A stretch of DNA of 64,000 nt from Bacteroidales bacterium (GCA_024763075.1 JANTGF010000006.1:25634-89633), one strand, 5' to 3'. Shown: positions 54,289 through 63,788, counted from the stretch's first letter. Notes: generated by a model from the sequence alone, not told the origin. Made by a program: numbers and translations.

Positions 54289-55866
54289 ATGTCTTGGGTA
54301 TTCGATATTACACCGGAAGGCATTCAAAAAACAAAACCAATAACCCAGGTTAAAAGTGAAAAAAAGCAGGTTGCTTCAAAAGGATGGAAGATCACCTCAT
54401 TTGTTAGTATTATAATCATTATTGCTTTTGTTGGGTTTTATATTATAAGGAATATGAAACAATCTTCAGACATTGCAAAACTGGAAAAATCTATTGCTGT
54501 ACTTCCCTTTGACAATATGAGCGATGATGAGGAATTTGCCCATCTTGGAGGTGCTTTTACTGATGAAATTATTTTGGAATTACAAAAGATTCACAAATTT
54601 GATCGCGTTCTTTCCCGTACTTCAACTATGCAGTATAAAGACAACAGGCCAACTATTCCTGAAATAGCGGCAAAACTTGGTGTGAATTATATTATCGAAG
54701 GGAGCATCCAGCGACATAACGAGGCGGTAAGTATCCGTGTACAGGTCATTCGTGCTAAGCATGAAGATCATGTCTGGGCGGATGAATATACTGGTAAATG
54801 GGATGATATATTCAACATTCAGGATAATATTGCCAAACAGGTTGCAAAAGAACTAAATGCTGTATTATCACCTGAAGAAATACGAAAGATTGAAAAAGTT
54901 CCAACTAATAACCGGGAAGCTTATAATTTGTATCTGAAAGGACGCTATTACTGGAATAAAAGAACAAGAGACGGTTTAGAGAAATCTATTATTTACTTTA
55001 AAAAAGCAATTAATATTGATACAGCTTACGCTTTAGCATATACTGGCCTTGCAGAATCTTATGTTGTACTGGGTGAGTACCAGTATTACTCGCCTGGTGA
55101 AGTTTTCGAAAACGCAAAAAATGCTGCATTGAAAGCAATTAAAATCGATAATAATATTGCAGAAGCTCACAATGTTTTGGCAGCAATAAAAAGGGATTAT
55201 GAATGGGACTGGCCCGGAGCTGAAAAGGAATATTTAAAAGCCATCGAACTTAATCCGGAATATCCAACTGCCTATCAATGGTATTCAGAATATTTATCAA
55301 TAATGGGGAGACATAATGAAGCAATTGAGAAAATTATTTATGCTCAGGAACTGGATCCCTTGTCCCCCATAATTTATGCAGTAGGTGGAAATATTACATA
55401 CTTTTATGCGAGACAATACAATAAGGCAATTTCACAATGCCGGAGAGCACTTGAAATTGACAGCAACTTTGTAGTTGCTCACTATGCTTTAGTTGCCATC
55501 TATATAAAATTAATGATGTTTGATGAAGCAACCAATGAAGCAAAGAAAGCAGTATTTCTGTCAAATGGGGATTTAAAATATACAGCGGAACTTGCAAAAG
55601 TATATGCATTAACAGGATACCGGAATGAAGCCATAAAAATACTTAACGATCTAATTGAAAGATCAAAGCAAATCTATTATAGTCCTGGCCGAATTGCAGA
55701 AATATATTTAGCTCTGGATATGAAAAATCAAGCGCTGGATTGGTTGGAAAAGGGATTTACTGATCATGATTATTATTTAGTTCATATAAAAATGTCGCCC
55801 AAATTTGACGAACTAAGGTCCGAGCCCGGATTTATTGTACTTCTTAAAAAAATGGGATTTGAATGA
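54289..55866 (+). CDS. TolB-N-like/TPR membrane protein (N-terminus lost to an amber codon)
   Basis: From ATG 54289 the protein is 525 residues: a short DITPEG segment after the lost helices, a membrane helix (about 38-58), a TolB-N/FlgO-like domain (about 68-200) with SIAVLPFDNMSDDEE, EGSIQRHNEAV and HVWADEYTGKWDDIF, and TPR repeats (about 215-520; AYALAYTGLAESYV, PEYPTAYQWYSEYL, SNFVVAHYALVAIY). The family is common in Bacteroidota and often fused to regulatory domains; its function is unknown. The upstream 204 bp are in frame and carry the missing helices. Confidence 0.8.
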   Translation: MSWVFDITPEGIQKTKPITQVKSEKKQVASKGWKITSFVSIIIIIAFVGFYIIRNMKQSSDIAKLEKSIAVLPFDNMSDDEEFAHLGGAFTDEIILELQKIHKFDRVLSRTSTMQYKDNRPTIPEIAAKLGVNYIIEGSIQRHNEAVSIRVQVIRAKHEDHVWADEYTGKWDDIFNIQDNIAKQVAKELNAVLSPEEIRKIEKVPTNNREAYNLYLKGRYYWNKRTRDGLEKSIIYFKKAINIDTAYALAYTGLAESYVVLGEYQYYSPGEVFENAKNAALKAIKIDNNIAEAHNVLAAIKRDYEWDWPGAEKEYLKAIELNPEYPTAYQWYSEYLSIMGRHNEAIEKIIYAQELDPLSPIIYAVGGNITYFYARQYNKAISQCRRALEIDSNFVVAHYALVAIYIKLMMFDEATNEAKKAVFLSNGDLKYTAELAKVYALTGYRNEAIKILNDLIERSKQIYYSPGRIAEIYLALDMKNQALDWLEKGFTDHDYYLVHIKMSPKFDELRSEPGFIVLLKKMGFE

Positions 55867-56474
55867 TAATTTATATAACTTATATGCCACAACCCACAAA
55901 CAGGCCCGTCCGTATGGAATCGAGGCATTAGACCGGGCTTATGATCTGCTAAGGGTAGCGAATAAATGAGTCTGCCTCTACCACAGGCCAGCCCCTTCTC
56001 AGGGTAATTTCTTTACGGCAGGTCCTTTTGGGATAAGCCAGGTTGCAGGGGAGCGGTTAAATAATTAGTAAATCATCATTTGAATGAGTGTTAATAAGGC
56101 AAATAAACTCAAAGAATCAAATTTCTGATTCGTTGAAAAATATTATTTTTTTTTATAAAAATGCCGGTTTTTCTTACGTTTTATGGGCATTTCGAAAAGA
56201 AAATTCTGTCATTTTCATGAATTTTTATACATTTTCAACAGGTTTTCATCAAATTGTTAATAAAATAAGCCCGAATTTTCTCATTTTGTAATTACCAGAT
56301 AATGAGTATGTTACTAAGTACAATATCCTGAAACCATTGAAAACAGTGCATTTGCAGCGATTTTTTTTAAAATATTTTACACAAATATTTGTCAGACCTC
56401 TCAAATAGCCTATATTTGTAGAGGTTTGACAAAACAAAAAAATTATTTACTAACCCAAAAAATGTTGTATTATT
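55867..56474 (+). other. 608-bp gap with decayed coding fragments and the HU promoter
   Basis: A frame of 33 codons (55868-55969), ending with GIEALDRAYDLLRVANK, looks protein-like but has no start and I do not recognise it. A second short frame around 55998-56067 ends with AGPFGISQVAGERLNN. Both are probably remnants of a deleted gene. The rest, to 56387, is AT-rich with nothing to report. The HU promoter lies at 56388-56418. Confidence 0.35.
56388..56418 (+). promoter_or_regulatory. Sigma-A promoter of HU
   Basis: TTTG (56388-56391), exactly 19 bp, then TATATTTG (56411-56418): a full match to the Bacteroidota consensus, 56 bp before the ATG. Confidence 0.75.
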
Positions 56475-56747
56475 ATGAACAAAGCTGAATTAATTGATCA
56501 GATTGCTAGTCAGGCAGAATTGTCAAAAGCTGATGCAAAAAAAGCATTGGATGCATTTGTAAACGCAACTACAGGAGCCCTGAAAAGTGGTGACCGTGTT
56601 GCTTTAGTTGGATTTGGTTCATGGGCTGTTTCAAGCCGGAGCGAAAGAACCGGTCGTAACCCTCAAACAGGAGCACCTATTAAGATCAAAGCTAAAAAAG
56701 TTGTTAAATTCAAAGCTGGAAGTGACCTAAACGACACTGTACAGTAA
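56475..56747 (+). CDS. hup: DNA-binding protein HU
   Basis: This 90-residue protein begins MNKAELIDQIASQAELSKADAKKALDAF and has the GFGSW strand and the DNA-binding arm GRNPQTGAPIKI with the intercalating Pro. It bends DNA and compacts the nucleoid. A terminator follows. Confidence 0.97.
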   Translation: MNKAELIDQIASQAELSKADAKKALDAFVNATTGALKSGDRVALVGFGSWAVSSRSERTGRNPQTGAPIKIKAKKVVKFKAGSDLNDTVQ

Positions 56748-56762
56748 AGAAATTTTGAATGG

Positions 56763-56800
56763 AAAAGGGGGGTGTCTGAAAACATCCCCCTTTTTATTTT
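56763..56800 (+). terminator. Terminator after HU
   Basis: AAAGGGGGGTGT pairs with ACATCCCCCTTT (one G-U), followed by T-rich sequence. Confidence 0.8.
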
Positions 56801-56814
56801 TAACCCACACCGGT

Positions 56815-57489
56815 ATGGATCTGGCCTTCATAGAATACCTTTCAGGTTTTGTATCAGAAAGGAGGCTTGCCCTGTTTAGAAAAATACTGCAACAACGAAC
56901 CCGTTACCTGACAGTTGTTCTTGAAGATATCTACCAGTCACATAATGCCAGTGCAGTTTTGAGGAGTTGTGATGCCTTTGGTATTCAGGATGTTCATGTG
57001 ATAGAAAATAAAAATACATTTGAACTGAGTTCGAATGTGACAATTGGCTCTGATAAATGGTTAAATATTAACAACTATTCATCGGAAAAACAAAGCACAT
57101 TATCCACTTTTAGTAAACTTCGTAAGCATGGATACAGAATCGTTGCTACCACTCCACATAACCAGTCAGTAAATTTGGATGATTTTGATTTGACCCGGGG
57201 GAAATGTGCGTTTGTTTTTGGAACGGAACTGGAGGGCTTATCTTCTGTAGCACTTGAGAATGCGGATGAATTCCTTCACATTCCGATGTTTGGTTTTTCT
57301 GAAAGTCTGAATATCTCAGTTTCAGCAGCAATAATCTTAAATACTTTTTGCAACAGACTCAGAAATCTCGATATTGACTGGCATCTTTCAGAAGATGAAC
57401 AATACACTTTACTGGAAACATGGCTGCTTAAGTCATTGAAAAACCCTGATTTGTATATTCAGAGATATAAAGAATTGAGAAAATCATGA
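56815..57489 (+). CDS. SPOUT/TrmH-family RNA 2'-O-methyltransferase
   Basis: The protein is 224 residues from ATG 56815 (MDLAFIEYLSGFV); an earlier ATG at 56755 reads through the HU terminator. SPOUT motifs are present: VVLEDIYQSHNASAVLRSCDAFG, FVFGTELEGLS and IPMFGFSESLNISVSAAIIL, matching TrmH, which methylates G18 of tRNA. Substrate not proven from sequence. Confidence 0.92.
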   Translation: MDLAFIEYLSGFVSERRLALFRKILQQRTRYLTVVLEDIYQSHNASAVLRSCDAFGIQDVHVIENKNTFELSSNVTIGSDKWLNINNYSSEKQSTLSTFSKLRKHGYRIVATTPHNQSVNLDDFDLTRGKCAFVFGTELEGLSSVALENADEFLHIPMFGFSESLNISVSAAIILNTFCNRLRNLDIDWHLSEDEQYTLLETWLLKSLKNPDLYIQRYKELRKS

Positions 57490-57583
57490 ATAAAACAACT
57501 AAATGCAAAACCATCCTGCCAAACAGATATTAAAAATGGTATAGTTGAGAACCTGCTAAAAATGATATTTAGTGTTTGTCCAT

Positions 57584-57681
57584 AATGTCCGCTATCTGCG
57601 TTACTCTTGCCTGAAAAATCAGTCATTTACAAAAGTAAACTCCTGATTTTTAAGACTTCGAAAGTCTTGATAGCGAACATT
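57584..57681. repeat. 98-bp imperfect palindrome, family A
   Basis: AATGTCCGCTATC (57584-57596) is inverted at 57669-57681 with one mismatch, and GTCCAT/ATGGAC extend the pairing outside. The centre (57622-57643) matches 21376-21397. It lies in the 373-bp gap before the LytTR gene; the rest of that gap holds only the promoter at 57787-57794. Confidence 0.65.
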
Positions 57682-57786
57682 CTGAACTAAACACCGACTT
57701 TATGGATGGACTCTATTTAGTGCTTAAATATTACAGTGTCAAAAGTTGTCAAGTATTATTGGCTTGCTAAGCTTAAAAATTATTTG

Positions 57787-57794
57787 TAATTTTG
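57787..57794 (+). promoter_or_regulatory. -7 element (TAATTTTG) of the LytTR gene
   Basis: Exact TAnnTTTG, 69 bp before the ATG at 57863, with a CTTG near the -33 position. Confidence 0.4.
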
Positions 57795-57862
57795 ACGAAA
57801 CAGTGTTTTTTGGTGATGAATTGCTTTTTCGTGGTAGTGAATGGAGGAAAAATAAAAAATCA

Positions 57863-58573
57863 ATGAATTGTATAATCATAGATGATGACAGATTATCTGT
57901 TAAGGTTTTGGAGGAATTTATTAACAAAACAAGTGGGTTAATATTAGTAGCCTCCTTTCTTGATGCAATAGAAGCAAGAAATTTTTTATCTGAAAAGAGC
58001 GAGAAGATTGACCTTATATTTCTGGATATTGAAATGCCTGAAATGACTGGCTTTGATTTATTGGGAAGTCTGACGGAATTGCCACAGGTAATTATTACAT
58101 CATCAAAGGATAAATATGCCATCAATGCTTTTGATTTTGAGGTTACGGATTATCTTTTAAAGCCTGTGGCATATGATAAGTTCTTCCGGGCTTTTGAACG
58201 GGCAAAAAAGGACATAAAACATGAAATTATTGATGCAAATGGTTCAGGGGATATTTTTGTAAAAAAAGGAACAAACCTGATCCGGTTAAAGTTTTCTGAG
58301 ATTCTCTGGATTGAAGCATTAGAAAATTATGTGGTTTTTAATACACGCAACTCAAAGATTACAGTTCATCTTACCATGAAGGCAATTGAATCTAAATTCC
58401 CCAGGCCTCAGTTTGCAAGGGTTCATCGCTCTTATATTGTGAATACAAAAAGTATTTCTGTAATCAAGGAATCATCTCTTGAAATTAATTACGGACGACA
58501 CCTTGAATCCATTCCCATTGGAAAATCATTCAGGGAAGGCCTGTTGAATGATATTAATCTCATCACCCGATAA
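57863..58573 (+). CDS. LytTR-family response regulator
   Basis: The protein is 236 residues from ATG 57863 (MNCIIIDDDRLSV); the 39 codons upstream overlap the promoter. The receiver (1-120) has the acidic cluster, phospho-Asp in FLDIEMPEM and Lys in SSKDKY; the LytTR DNA-binding domain (about 135-235) has LWIEALENYV and RVHRSYIVN. No histidine kinase is adjacent. Such regulators usually control membrane or extracellular functions. Confidence 0.9.
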   Translation: MNCIIIDDDRLSVKVLEEFINKTSGLILVASFLDAIEARNFLSEKSEKIDLIFLDIEMPEMTGFDLLGSLTELPQVIITSSKDKYAINAFDFEVTDYLLKPVAYDKFFRAFERAKKDIKHEIIDANGSGDIFVKKGTNLIRLKFSEILWIEALENYVVFNTRNSKITVHLTMKAIESKFPRPQFARVHRSYIVNTKSISVIKESSLEINYGRHLESIPIGKSFREGLLNDINLITR

Positions 58574-58609
58574 ATACTTTCCAAAGTCTAATCTTCAGTA
58601 TTTTTTCAA

Positions 58610-59794
58610 ATGGTATCGCAACGCCGGCTATTTCTGAATTACATTGCACAGACCTCTGATTTTCCGCTTTTACTGGAAGTTGAGAAAGCAGAAGGAATTT
58701 ATCTTTTTACTCAGGATGGTAAAAGATACACAGATTTGATCTCAGGAGTTTCCGTGAGCAATATTGGCCACCGGCACCCGGCAGTTGTGAGGGCGGTAAA
58801 AGATCAGGTCGATCAGTATATGCATCTTATGGTGTATGGGGAATATGTACAGTCACCCCAGGTGAAATTCGCTGAACTTATAGCTAAATTTCTGCCTGAT
58901 AATCTGAATAATACATATCTGGTGAATTCGGGAAGTGAGGCCATCGAAGGGGCTATGAAACTGGCGAAAAGATATACCGGAAGACACGAAATCATAGCTT
59001 TTAAAAATGCTTATCATGGAAGTACGCACGGGGCTTTAAGTGTTTTGGGCAATGAAGAATTCAAAAATTCATTTCGGCCTTTGGTGCCGGGTGTGAGATT
59101 CTTAAATTTTAATGGTTTTTCTGAACTGGATGAAATCAGCAGGAAAACAGCCTGCGTTATAATTGAACCTGTTCAGGGAGAAGGCGGCATAATTCTTCCG
59201 GAACCCGGATACCTGAAAGAATTAAGGAGAAAATGTACAGAAACCGGAACTTTACTGATATTTGATGAAATTCAGACAGGATTTGGCCGTACGGGTTCTC
59301 TTTTTGCTTTTGAACAGTTTGATATTGTGCCTGATGTGCTGGTAATAGCAAAAGCTATGGGTGGAGGAATGCCCATCGGCGCGTTCATAGCATCGAAAGA
59401 GATCATGTCGGTTTTTAAAACCAATCCGGTACTGGGGCACATCACAACCTTTGGTGGACATCCGGTCTCTGCGGCTGCAGCCTATGCTTCTCTTAAAACC
59501 ATTGTAGATGAAAAAATAATGAATGGTGTATTACACAAAGAGGCTTTGTTTCGTAAGTATTTGAGTCACCCTAATATAAAAGAGATAAGGGGGAAAGGTC
59601 TTTTTCTGGCTGTGGAACTTGAAAATGAGCAAAAAGTTCAGATTCTTATAGGTGAACTTCTTAAGCTGGGAGTGGTAGTGGATTGGTTTCTTTTCAGATC
59701 TCAGGCTTTCAGAATAGCACCTCCGCTTATTATTAAAGATGATGAGATCAGGGAGGTTTGTGAGAAAATTATGAAAGCCCTCGAATTGCTTTAG
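58610..59794 (+). CDS. Class III PLP aminotransferase (ornithine/acetylornithine type)
   Basis: This 394-residue enzyme has GHRHP, NSGSEAIEGAMKLAKRYTG, AYHGSTHGAL, EPVQGEGG, FDEIQTGFGRTG and the PLP lysine in VIAKAMGGGMPIGAF. Substrate cannot be assigned; no arginine or lysine pathway gene adjoins. It follows the LytTR gene by 36 bp and may share its transcript. Confidence 0.9.
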   Translation: MVSQRRLFLNYIAQTSDFPLLLEVEKAEGIYLFTQDGKRYTDLISGVSVSNIGHRHPAVVRAVKDQVDQYMHLMVYGEYVQSPQVKFAELIAKFLPDNLNNTYLVNSGSEAIEGAMKLAKRYTGRHEIIAFKNAYHGSTHGALSVLGNEEFKNSFRPLVPGVRFLNFNGFSELDEISRKTACVIIEPVQGEGGIILPEPGYLKELRRKCTETGTLLIFDEIQTGFGRTGSLFAFEQFDIVPDVLVIAKAMGGGMPIGAFIASKEIMSVFKTNPVLGHITTFGGHPVSAAAAYASLKTIVDEKIMNGVLHKEALFRKYLSHPNIKEIRGKGLFLAVELENEQKVQILIGELLKLGVVVDWFLFRSQAFRIAPPLIIKDDEIREVCEKIMKALELL

Positions 59795-60100
59795 TGTTAA
59801 TGAATTAGTTTTGCTGCATACTTCATATGAAAACCGGATTGCTGTATTAATAAATTTAAAGGAACATCTACAAAAGGGCATGTATATTTGAATCAAATAT
59901 CGATAGTTTCGCTAACTTTAAAAGTGCGGTGGCAGGAAAATTTGGCCCGGGCCAGCGATGGGATGTGGGGGGAAGGATAAAATTTTCTTGACTTTTTTGT
60001 TTCGTTTTTGTGTCAAGACAAAAATGAAAACCCGTCTGGCAAGACATCAGTGAAATTTGTAATTAAATGGGTATTAGAAATTAAATAAAGATACATACTA
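59795..60100. other. 306-bp gap with hairpin sequences
   Basis: Contains the 10-bp palindrome GGCCCGGGCC (59944-59953) and an inverted repeat TCTTGAC/GTCAAGA (59986-59992 and 60012-60018) rich in T, a form common in Bacteroidota intergenic repeats and possibly a terminator. The remainder holds the upstream region of the next gene. Confidence 0.4.
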
Positions 60101-60940
60101 ATGAGATCAAATACTGCATTTCTTTTTTTGTTTTTATATTTTCTCCTCTTGCCAAATATAGTGAAGAGTCAGCAAAATATTGAGTTGTTTGTTTACGAAC
60201 AAAAAGTCTCGGAGATGTTTGATACACTAAGGAAAACCGAAGATGATGCAAAAAGGATGGAAATCAATCAGGGTTTAATATCCTTATTTGATAAGATTCT
60301 TACCATGGACAGTTCTTTTTACTATCCTTTTGATTCTCTGAAGAATATGGGTAAGATTTATTCTTCTGATACCCTGGTCAGGGTTTATTCATGGAATTTG
60401 CCTTTGAGTAATGGCACACACAGGTATTTTGCATATTTTCAGCATTTAAAAAGGAGGAATGGACAGATTCAACTTTTCTTTTTAAATAATAAATCCAATA
60501 ATCCTCCTGATTCTGTTCAGGTTTATAATGCTGAAAACTGGTACGGGGCGTTGTATTATGAGATATTGCGAAATGACTGTGAAAACAGGGTGAGTTATAC
60601 GGTTCTGGGTTTTCGTTTTAATGATTATCTTACCAATTCAAAGATCATTGATGAGATAGTTTTTTCAAAAACCGGCGTTGATTTTGGCCTTCCTGTATTT
60701 CGTTCGGGGATTAGAGTGAATAACAGGGTAGTTTTTGAGTATTCTGCCAGGGTGGCAATGATGTTAAGATATGACAGGGAGCATAAAATGATTGTTTTTG
60801 ATCACCTTTCACCAACGGAACCTCAGTATAAAGGGAAATACCAGTTTTATGGCCCGGATTCATCCTATGATGGATACAGGAATGGCTCCTGCTTTTGGGA
60901 TTTGGAAGAAGATCTTGATCTGAAGAATGAAAAGAATTAA
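60101..60940 (+). CDS. Secreted protein of unknown function
   Basis: This 279-residue protein begins with a signal peptide (MRSNTAFLFLFLYFLLLPN, cut near KSQ). The rest is rich in aromatic residues, with WNLPLSNGTHRYFAYFQHL, NAENWYGALYYEIL and YTVLGFRFNDYLTNSKIIDEI. It resembles conserved Bacteroidota exported hypotheticals but I do not recognise a family. The receiver-like gene is 66 bp downstream. Confidence 0.7.
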   Translation: MRSNTAFLFLFLYFLLLPNIVKSQQNIELFVYEQKVSEMFDTLRKTEDDAKRMEINQGLISLFDKILTMDSSFYYPFDSLKNMGKIYSSDTLVRVYSWNLPLSNGTHRYFAYFQHLKRRNGQIQLFFLNNKSNNPPDSVQVYNAENWYGALYYEILRNDCENRVSYTVLGFRFNDYLTNSKIIDEIVFSKTGVDFGLPVFRSGIRVNNRVVFEYSARVAMMLRYDREHKMIVFDHLSPTEPQYKGKYQFYGPDSSYDGYRNGSCFWDLEEDLDLKNEKN

Positions 60941-61006
60941 TTTTTACGTATCTTTATTTTTGTTTACCCGGTTTTTAATACAAACCGATGCTTAAAACAT
61001 TCTTAA

Positions 61007-61540
61007 ATGAGAAAAGGGAAACATTTATGTGAAATTTATCTGGTTGACAATCGTCAGTCCCTGGTTGAAAGCATGAAAGACAGGTTCAGGAATAATCTGA
61101 AATATGCACTAAAGGTCTTTTCCTCAAGCGAACCTTTGGTTAGAGAATTAAAAAAGCAATCATTTCAGATAAAGAGAACCCGTATCCTCGTTTATGTTCT
61201 GAGGCCCGGAACTTCAATAGATGAGCTTGAGTTTGAGGTTCTTGATATTATTAAGGAAATAAAAGATATCAGTTCGGAAATAAACCTGATCATAGTGGCA
61301 GACAATCTGGAAAGTGAGGCTTCCCGTAAATTAAGTGCTTCTCCTGCTTTTACGTTTTTCCAAAATAATGATAATGCCATGTTAAAGATTACAAATCATG
61401 TGATGGGTCTTATCAGTAAGGACAACCTGGAGAGGAAGTATCTATCTCTCAGACAATCTGTTTTTGTTTTTGTTATTTTTGTATTTACTGTTTTATTTCT
61501 CTCCCTTGCATTATATTTTTTAATGCCCCAGTATTTCTGA
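61007..61540 (+). CDS. Receiver-like protein with C-terminal membrane anchor
   Basis: This 177-residue protein starts with a CheY-like strand (CEIYLVDNRQSLVESM) but the acidic triad is lost (DN only) and no phospho-Asp motif is visible in the middle strand (ILVYVLRPG). It ends with a hydrophobic helix (about 152-172) and the tail FLMPQYF, so it is likely tail-anchored in the inner membrane. Function unknown. Confidence 0.7.
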   Translation: MRKGKHLCEIYLVDNRQSLVESMKDRFRNNLKYALKVFSSSEPLVRELKKQSFQIKRTRILVYVLRPGTSIDELEFEVLDIIKEIKDISSEINLIIVADNLESEASRKLSASPAFTFFQNNDNAMLKITNHVMGLISKDNLERKYLSLRQSVFVFVIFVFTVLFLSLALYFLMPQYF

Positions 61541-61690
61541 AAAATACTCATGGTAATACAGATTTCTCATTGTCACCGGACATGAATTTCATTCCATTTA
61601 AGTGACTATTTGTCAGTATTAATTGATTGGCATATCCTTTGAAATATCCCCGGTGTAAAAAGAAATGTTAAATCATAAAAATATAGCCTT

Positions 61691-63736
61691 ATGCAAAAAG
61701 GAAAGATCAATGTAACTACAGAGAATATTTTTCCCATTATCAAAAAATTCCTGTATTCCGATCATGAAATTTTCCTTCGGGAAATCATATCAAATGCAGT
61801 TGATGCTACAAAAAAGCTGAAAACATTGCAGCGTGTCGGGGATTTTAAAGGAGAAATCAAAGACGAGACGATCCGTATCAAACTGGACAAAAAGAAAAAA
61901 ACACTTACTGTTTCTGACAATGGTATTGGGATGACCGGTGAGGAGATTAAAAAGTTTATTAACCAGATCGCATTTTCCAGTGCGGAAGATTTTTTGGAGA
62001 AGTATAAAGATAAAGCCGATGCTATTATTGGTCATTTTGGACTGGGTTTTTACTCTGCTTTTATGGTTTCAGATAAAGTGGATATAATCACAAAATCGTA
62101 TAAAACCAATTCCAAAGCAGTAAAATGGTCATGTGACGGAAGTCCGGAATATACATTGGAAGATGCTGATAGAAAAGAAGCTGGCACGGATGTGATTTTA
62201 CATATTGATAAGGATTCAAAAGAATTTCTTGAGGAGTCGAGGATCAATGAATTGCTCAGAAAATATTCAAGATATCTTCCCATTCCGGTAGCTTTTGGTA
62301 AAGTTAAGGATTGGAAAGATGGTAAGGAAGTTGAAACGGATAAGGATAATATTGTCAATATTACCACACCTGCGTGGGTGAAGAAACCGGCTGACCTGAA
62401 AGAAGAAGATTATCTGGAGTTCTATAAAGACATGTATCCGATGCAGCAGGATCCTTTATTTTATATTCACTTGAATGTTGATTATCCTTTCAATCTTACA
62501 GGTATTCTGTATTTTCCCAAGATAAAGGATCAGCTTGAGGTTCAGAAAAACAAGATTCAGTTGTTCAGCAACCAGGTTTATGTTACAGATTCTGTTGAAG
62601 GCATAGTACCTGAGTTTCTGACTTTATTGCATGGTGTTCTTGATTCACCTGATATCCCGTTAAATGTTTCGAGAAGTTACCTGCAAAGTGACAGTAATGT
62701 TAAGAAGATCTCCAGTCATATTAATAAAAAGGTGGCAGACAGGCTAATGGATATCTTTAAAAAAGACAGAAAGGAATTTGAAAATAAGTGGGATGATCTG
62801 AAGTTGTTTATTACCTATGGATTGCTTTCGGATGAGAAATTTTTTGAAAGAGCAAGTAAATTTGCTTTGCTGAAAAATACAGACGGCAAGTATTTTACTT
62901 TTGAGGAGTACAAGAAGCTTATTAAGGATAATCAGACAGATAAGAATAAATCCCTGGTTTATCTTTATGCCACTAATGCCGATGAACAATATACCTTTAT
63001 TGAGGCTGCACGTTCAAAAGGCTATGATGTACTGATGATGGATGGTCACCTGGATACTCATCTGGTCAGTCACCTGGAACAGAAGTTTGAGAATTCGCGC
63101 TTCGTAAGGGTTGATGCCGACATAGTTGACAAATTGATTCAGAAGGATGAAGATAAAGGATCAAATCTGCCGGCTGATAAGCAAATTGCCCTGAAGAGTG
63201 TACTGCTTGGTCCGTTACCCGGAAAAGAAAACTTTGATGTGGACTTTGTAAGTCTTAATGATACGGAGCCTCCGTTGATAATTACCCAGTCGGAGTTTAC
63301 CAGGAGGATGAAGGATATGTCATCACTGGGAGGTGGAATGGATATTTACGGAAATCTTCCTGATCGCTTTACGCTGGTTGTAAATGATGCAAGTAAGTTA
63401 ATATCCAGAGTGATTGATGATGTGGATAAGGAGCTGGGCGATGAACTGACAACCTTTAGTGGGAAAATTGAAAAACTGGAAGCTCAGAAAAGTAAGCTGG
63501 AAAAAGCGAAAGAGGGGAAAAAAGAGGATGAAATCAAGCAGGAGGAAAAAGATGAGCCGGAAAAGCTCGAAACAAAGATTAAGGAACTGGAAGAAAAAAG
63601 AACCAGGGTTCTTGAGAAATACGGGAAAGAAAATAAGGTGGTTTGCCAGCTGATTGACCTGGCCCTGCTTTCAAACAATATGTTAAAAGGTGAGAATCTG
63701 ACGAATTTTGTTAAACGCAGTATTGCGTTGATTTAA
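61691..63736 (+). CDS. htpG: Chaperone protein HtpG (Hsp90)
   Basis: This 681-residue ATP-dependent chaperone has the GHKL ATPase (FLREIISNAVDA, DNGIGMT, GHFGLGFYSAFMV), the middle domain with NVSRSYLQ, and a C-terminal dimer domain with a Glu/Lys-rich stretch (about 590-640) and VVCQLIDLALLSNNML. This charged insert is normal for Bacteroidota HtpG. A strong terminator follows. Confidence 0.97.
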   Translation: MQKGKINVTTENIFPIIKKFLYSDHEIFLREIISNAVDATKKLKTLQRVGDFKGEIKDETIRIKLDKKKKTLTVSDNGIGMTGEEIKKFINQIAFSSAEDFLEKYKDKADAIIGHFGLGFYSAFMVSDKVDIITKSYKTNSKAVKWSCDGSPEYTLEDADRKEAGTDVILHIDKDSKEFLEESRINELLRKYSRYLPIPVAFGKVKDWKDGKEVETDKDNIVNITTPAWVKKPADLKEEDYLEFYKDMYPMQQDPLFYIHLNVDYPFNLTGILYFPKIKDQLEVQKNKIQLFSNQVYVTDSVEGIVPEFLTLLHGVLDSPDIPLNVSRSYLQSDSNVKKISSHINKKVADRLMDIFKKDRKEFENKWDDLKLFITYGLLSDEKFFERASKFALLKNTDGKYFTFEEYKKLIKDNQTDKNKSLVYLYATNADEQYTFIEAARSKGYDVLMMDGHLDTHLVSHLEQKFENSRFVRVDADIVDKLIQKDEDKGSNLPADKQIALKSVLLGPLPGKENFDVDFVSLNDTEPPLIITQSEFTRRMKDMSSLGGGMDIYGNLPDRFTLVVNDASKLISRVIDDVDKELGDELTTFSGKIEKLEAQKSKLEKAKEGKKEDEIKQEEKDEPEKLETKIKELEEKRTRVLEKYGKENKVVCQLIDLALLSNNMLKGENLTNFVKRSIALI

Positions 63737-63750
63737 AGGGAAGCAGACAT

Positions 63751-63788
63751 AAAAAAAAAGATGCTGAAAAAACAGCATCTTTTTTTTT
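63751..63788. terminator. Bidirectional terminator between htpG and the last gene
   Basis: GATGCTG pairs with CAGCATC, flanked by nine A and nine T, so it works on both strands. Confidence 0.85.

Noticed and set aside
56088..56291. 67-residue frame upstream of HU
   Set aside because: AT-rich, no ribosome site, no similarity to a known protein; likely chance.
63459..63653. Lys-rich frame within htpG
   Set aside because: Shadow of the charged insert of HtpG.
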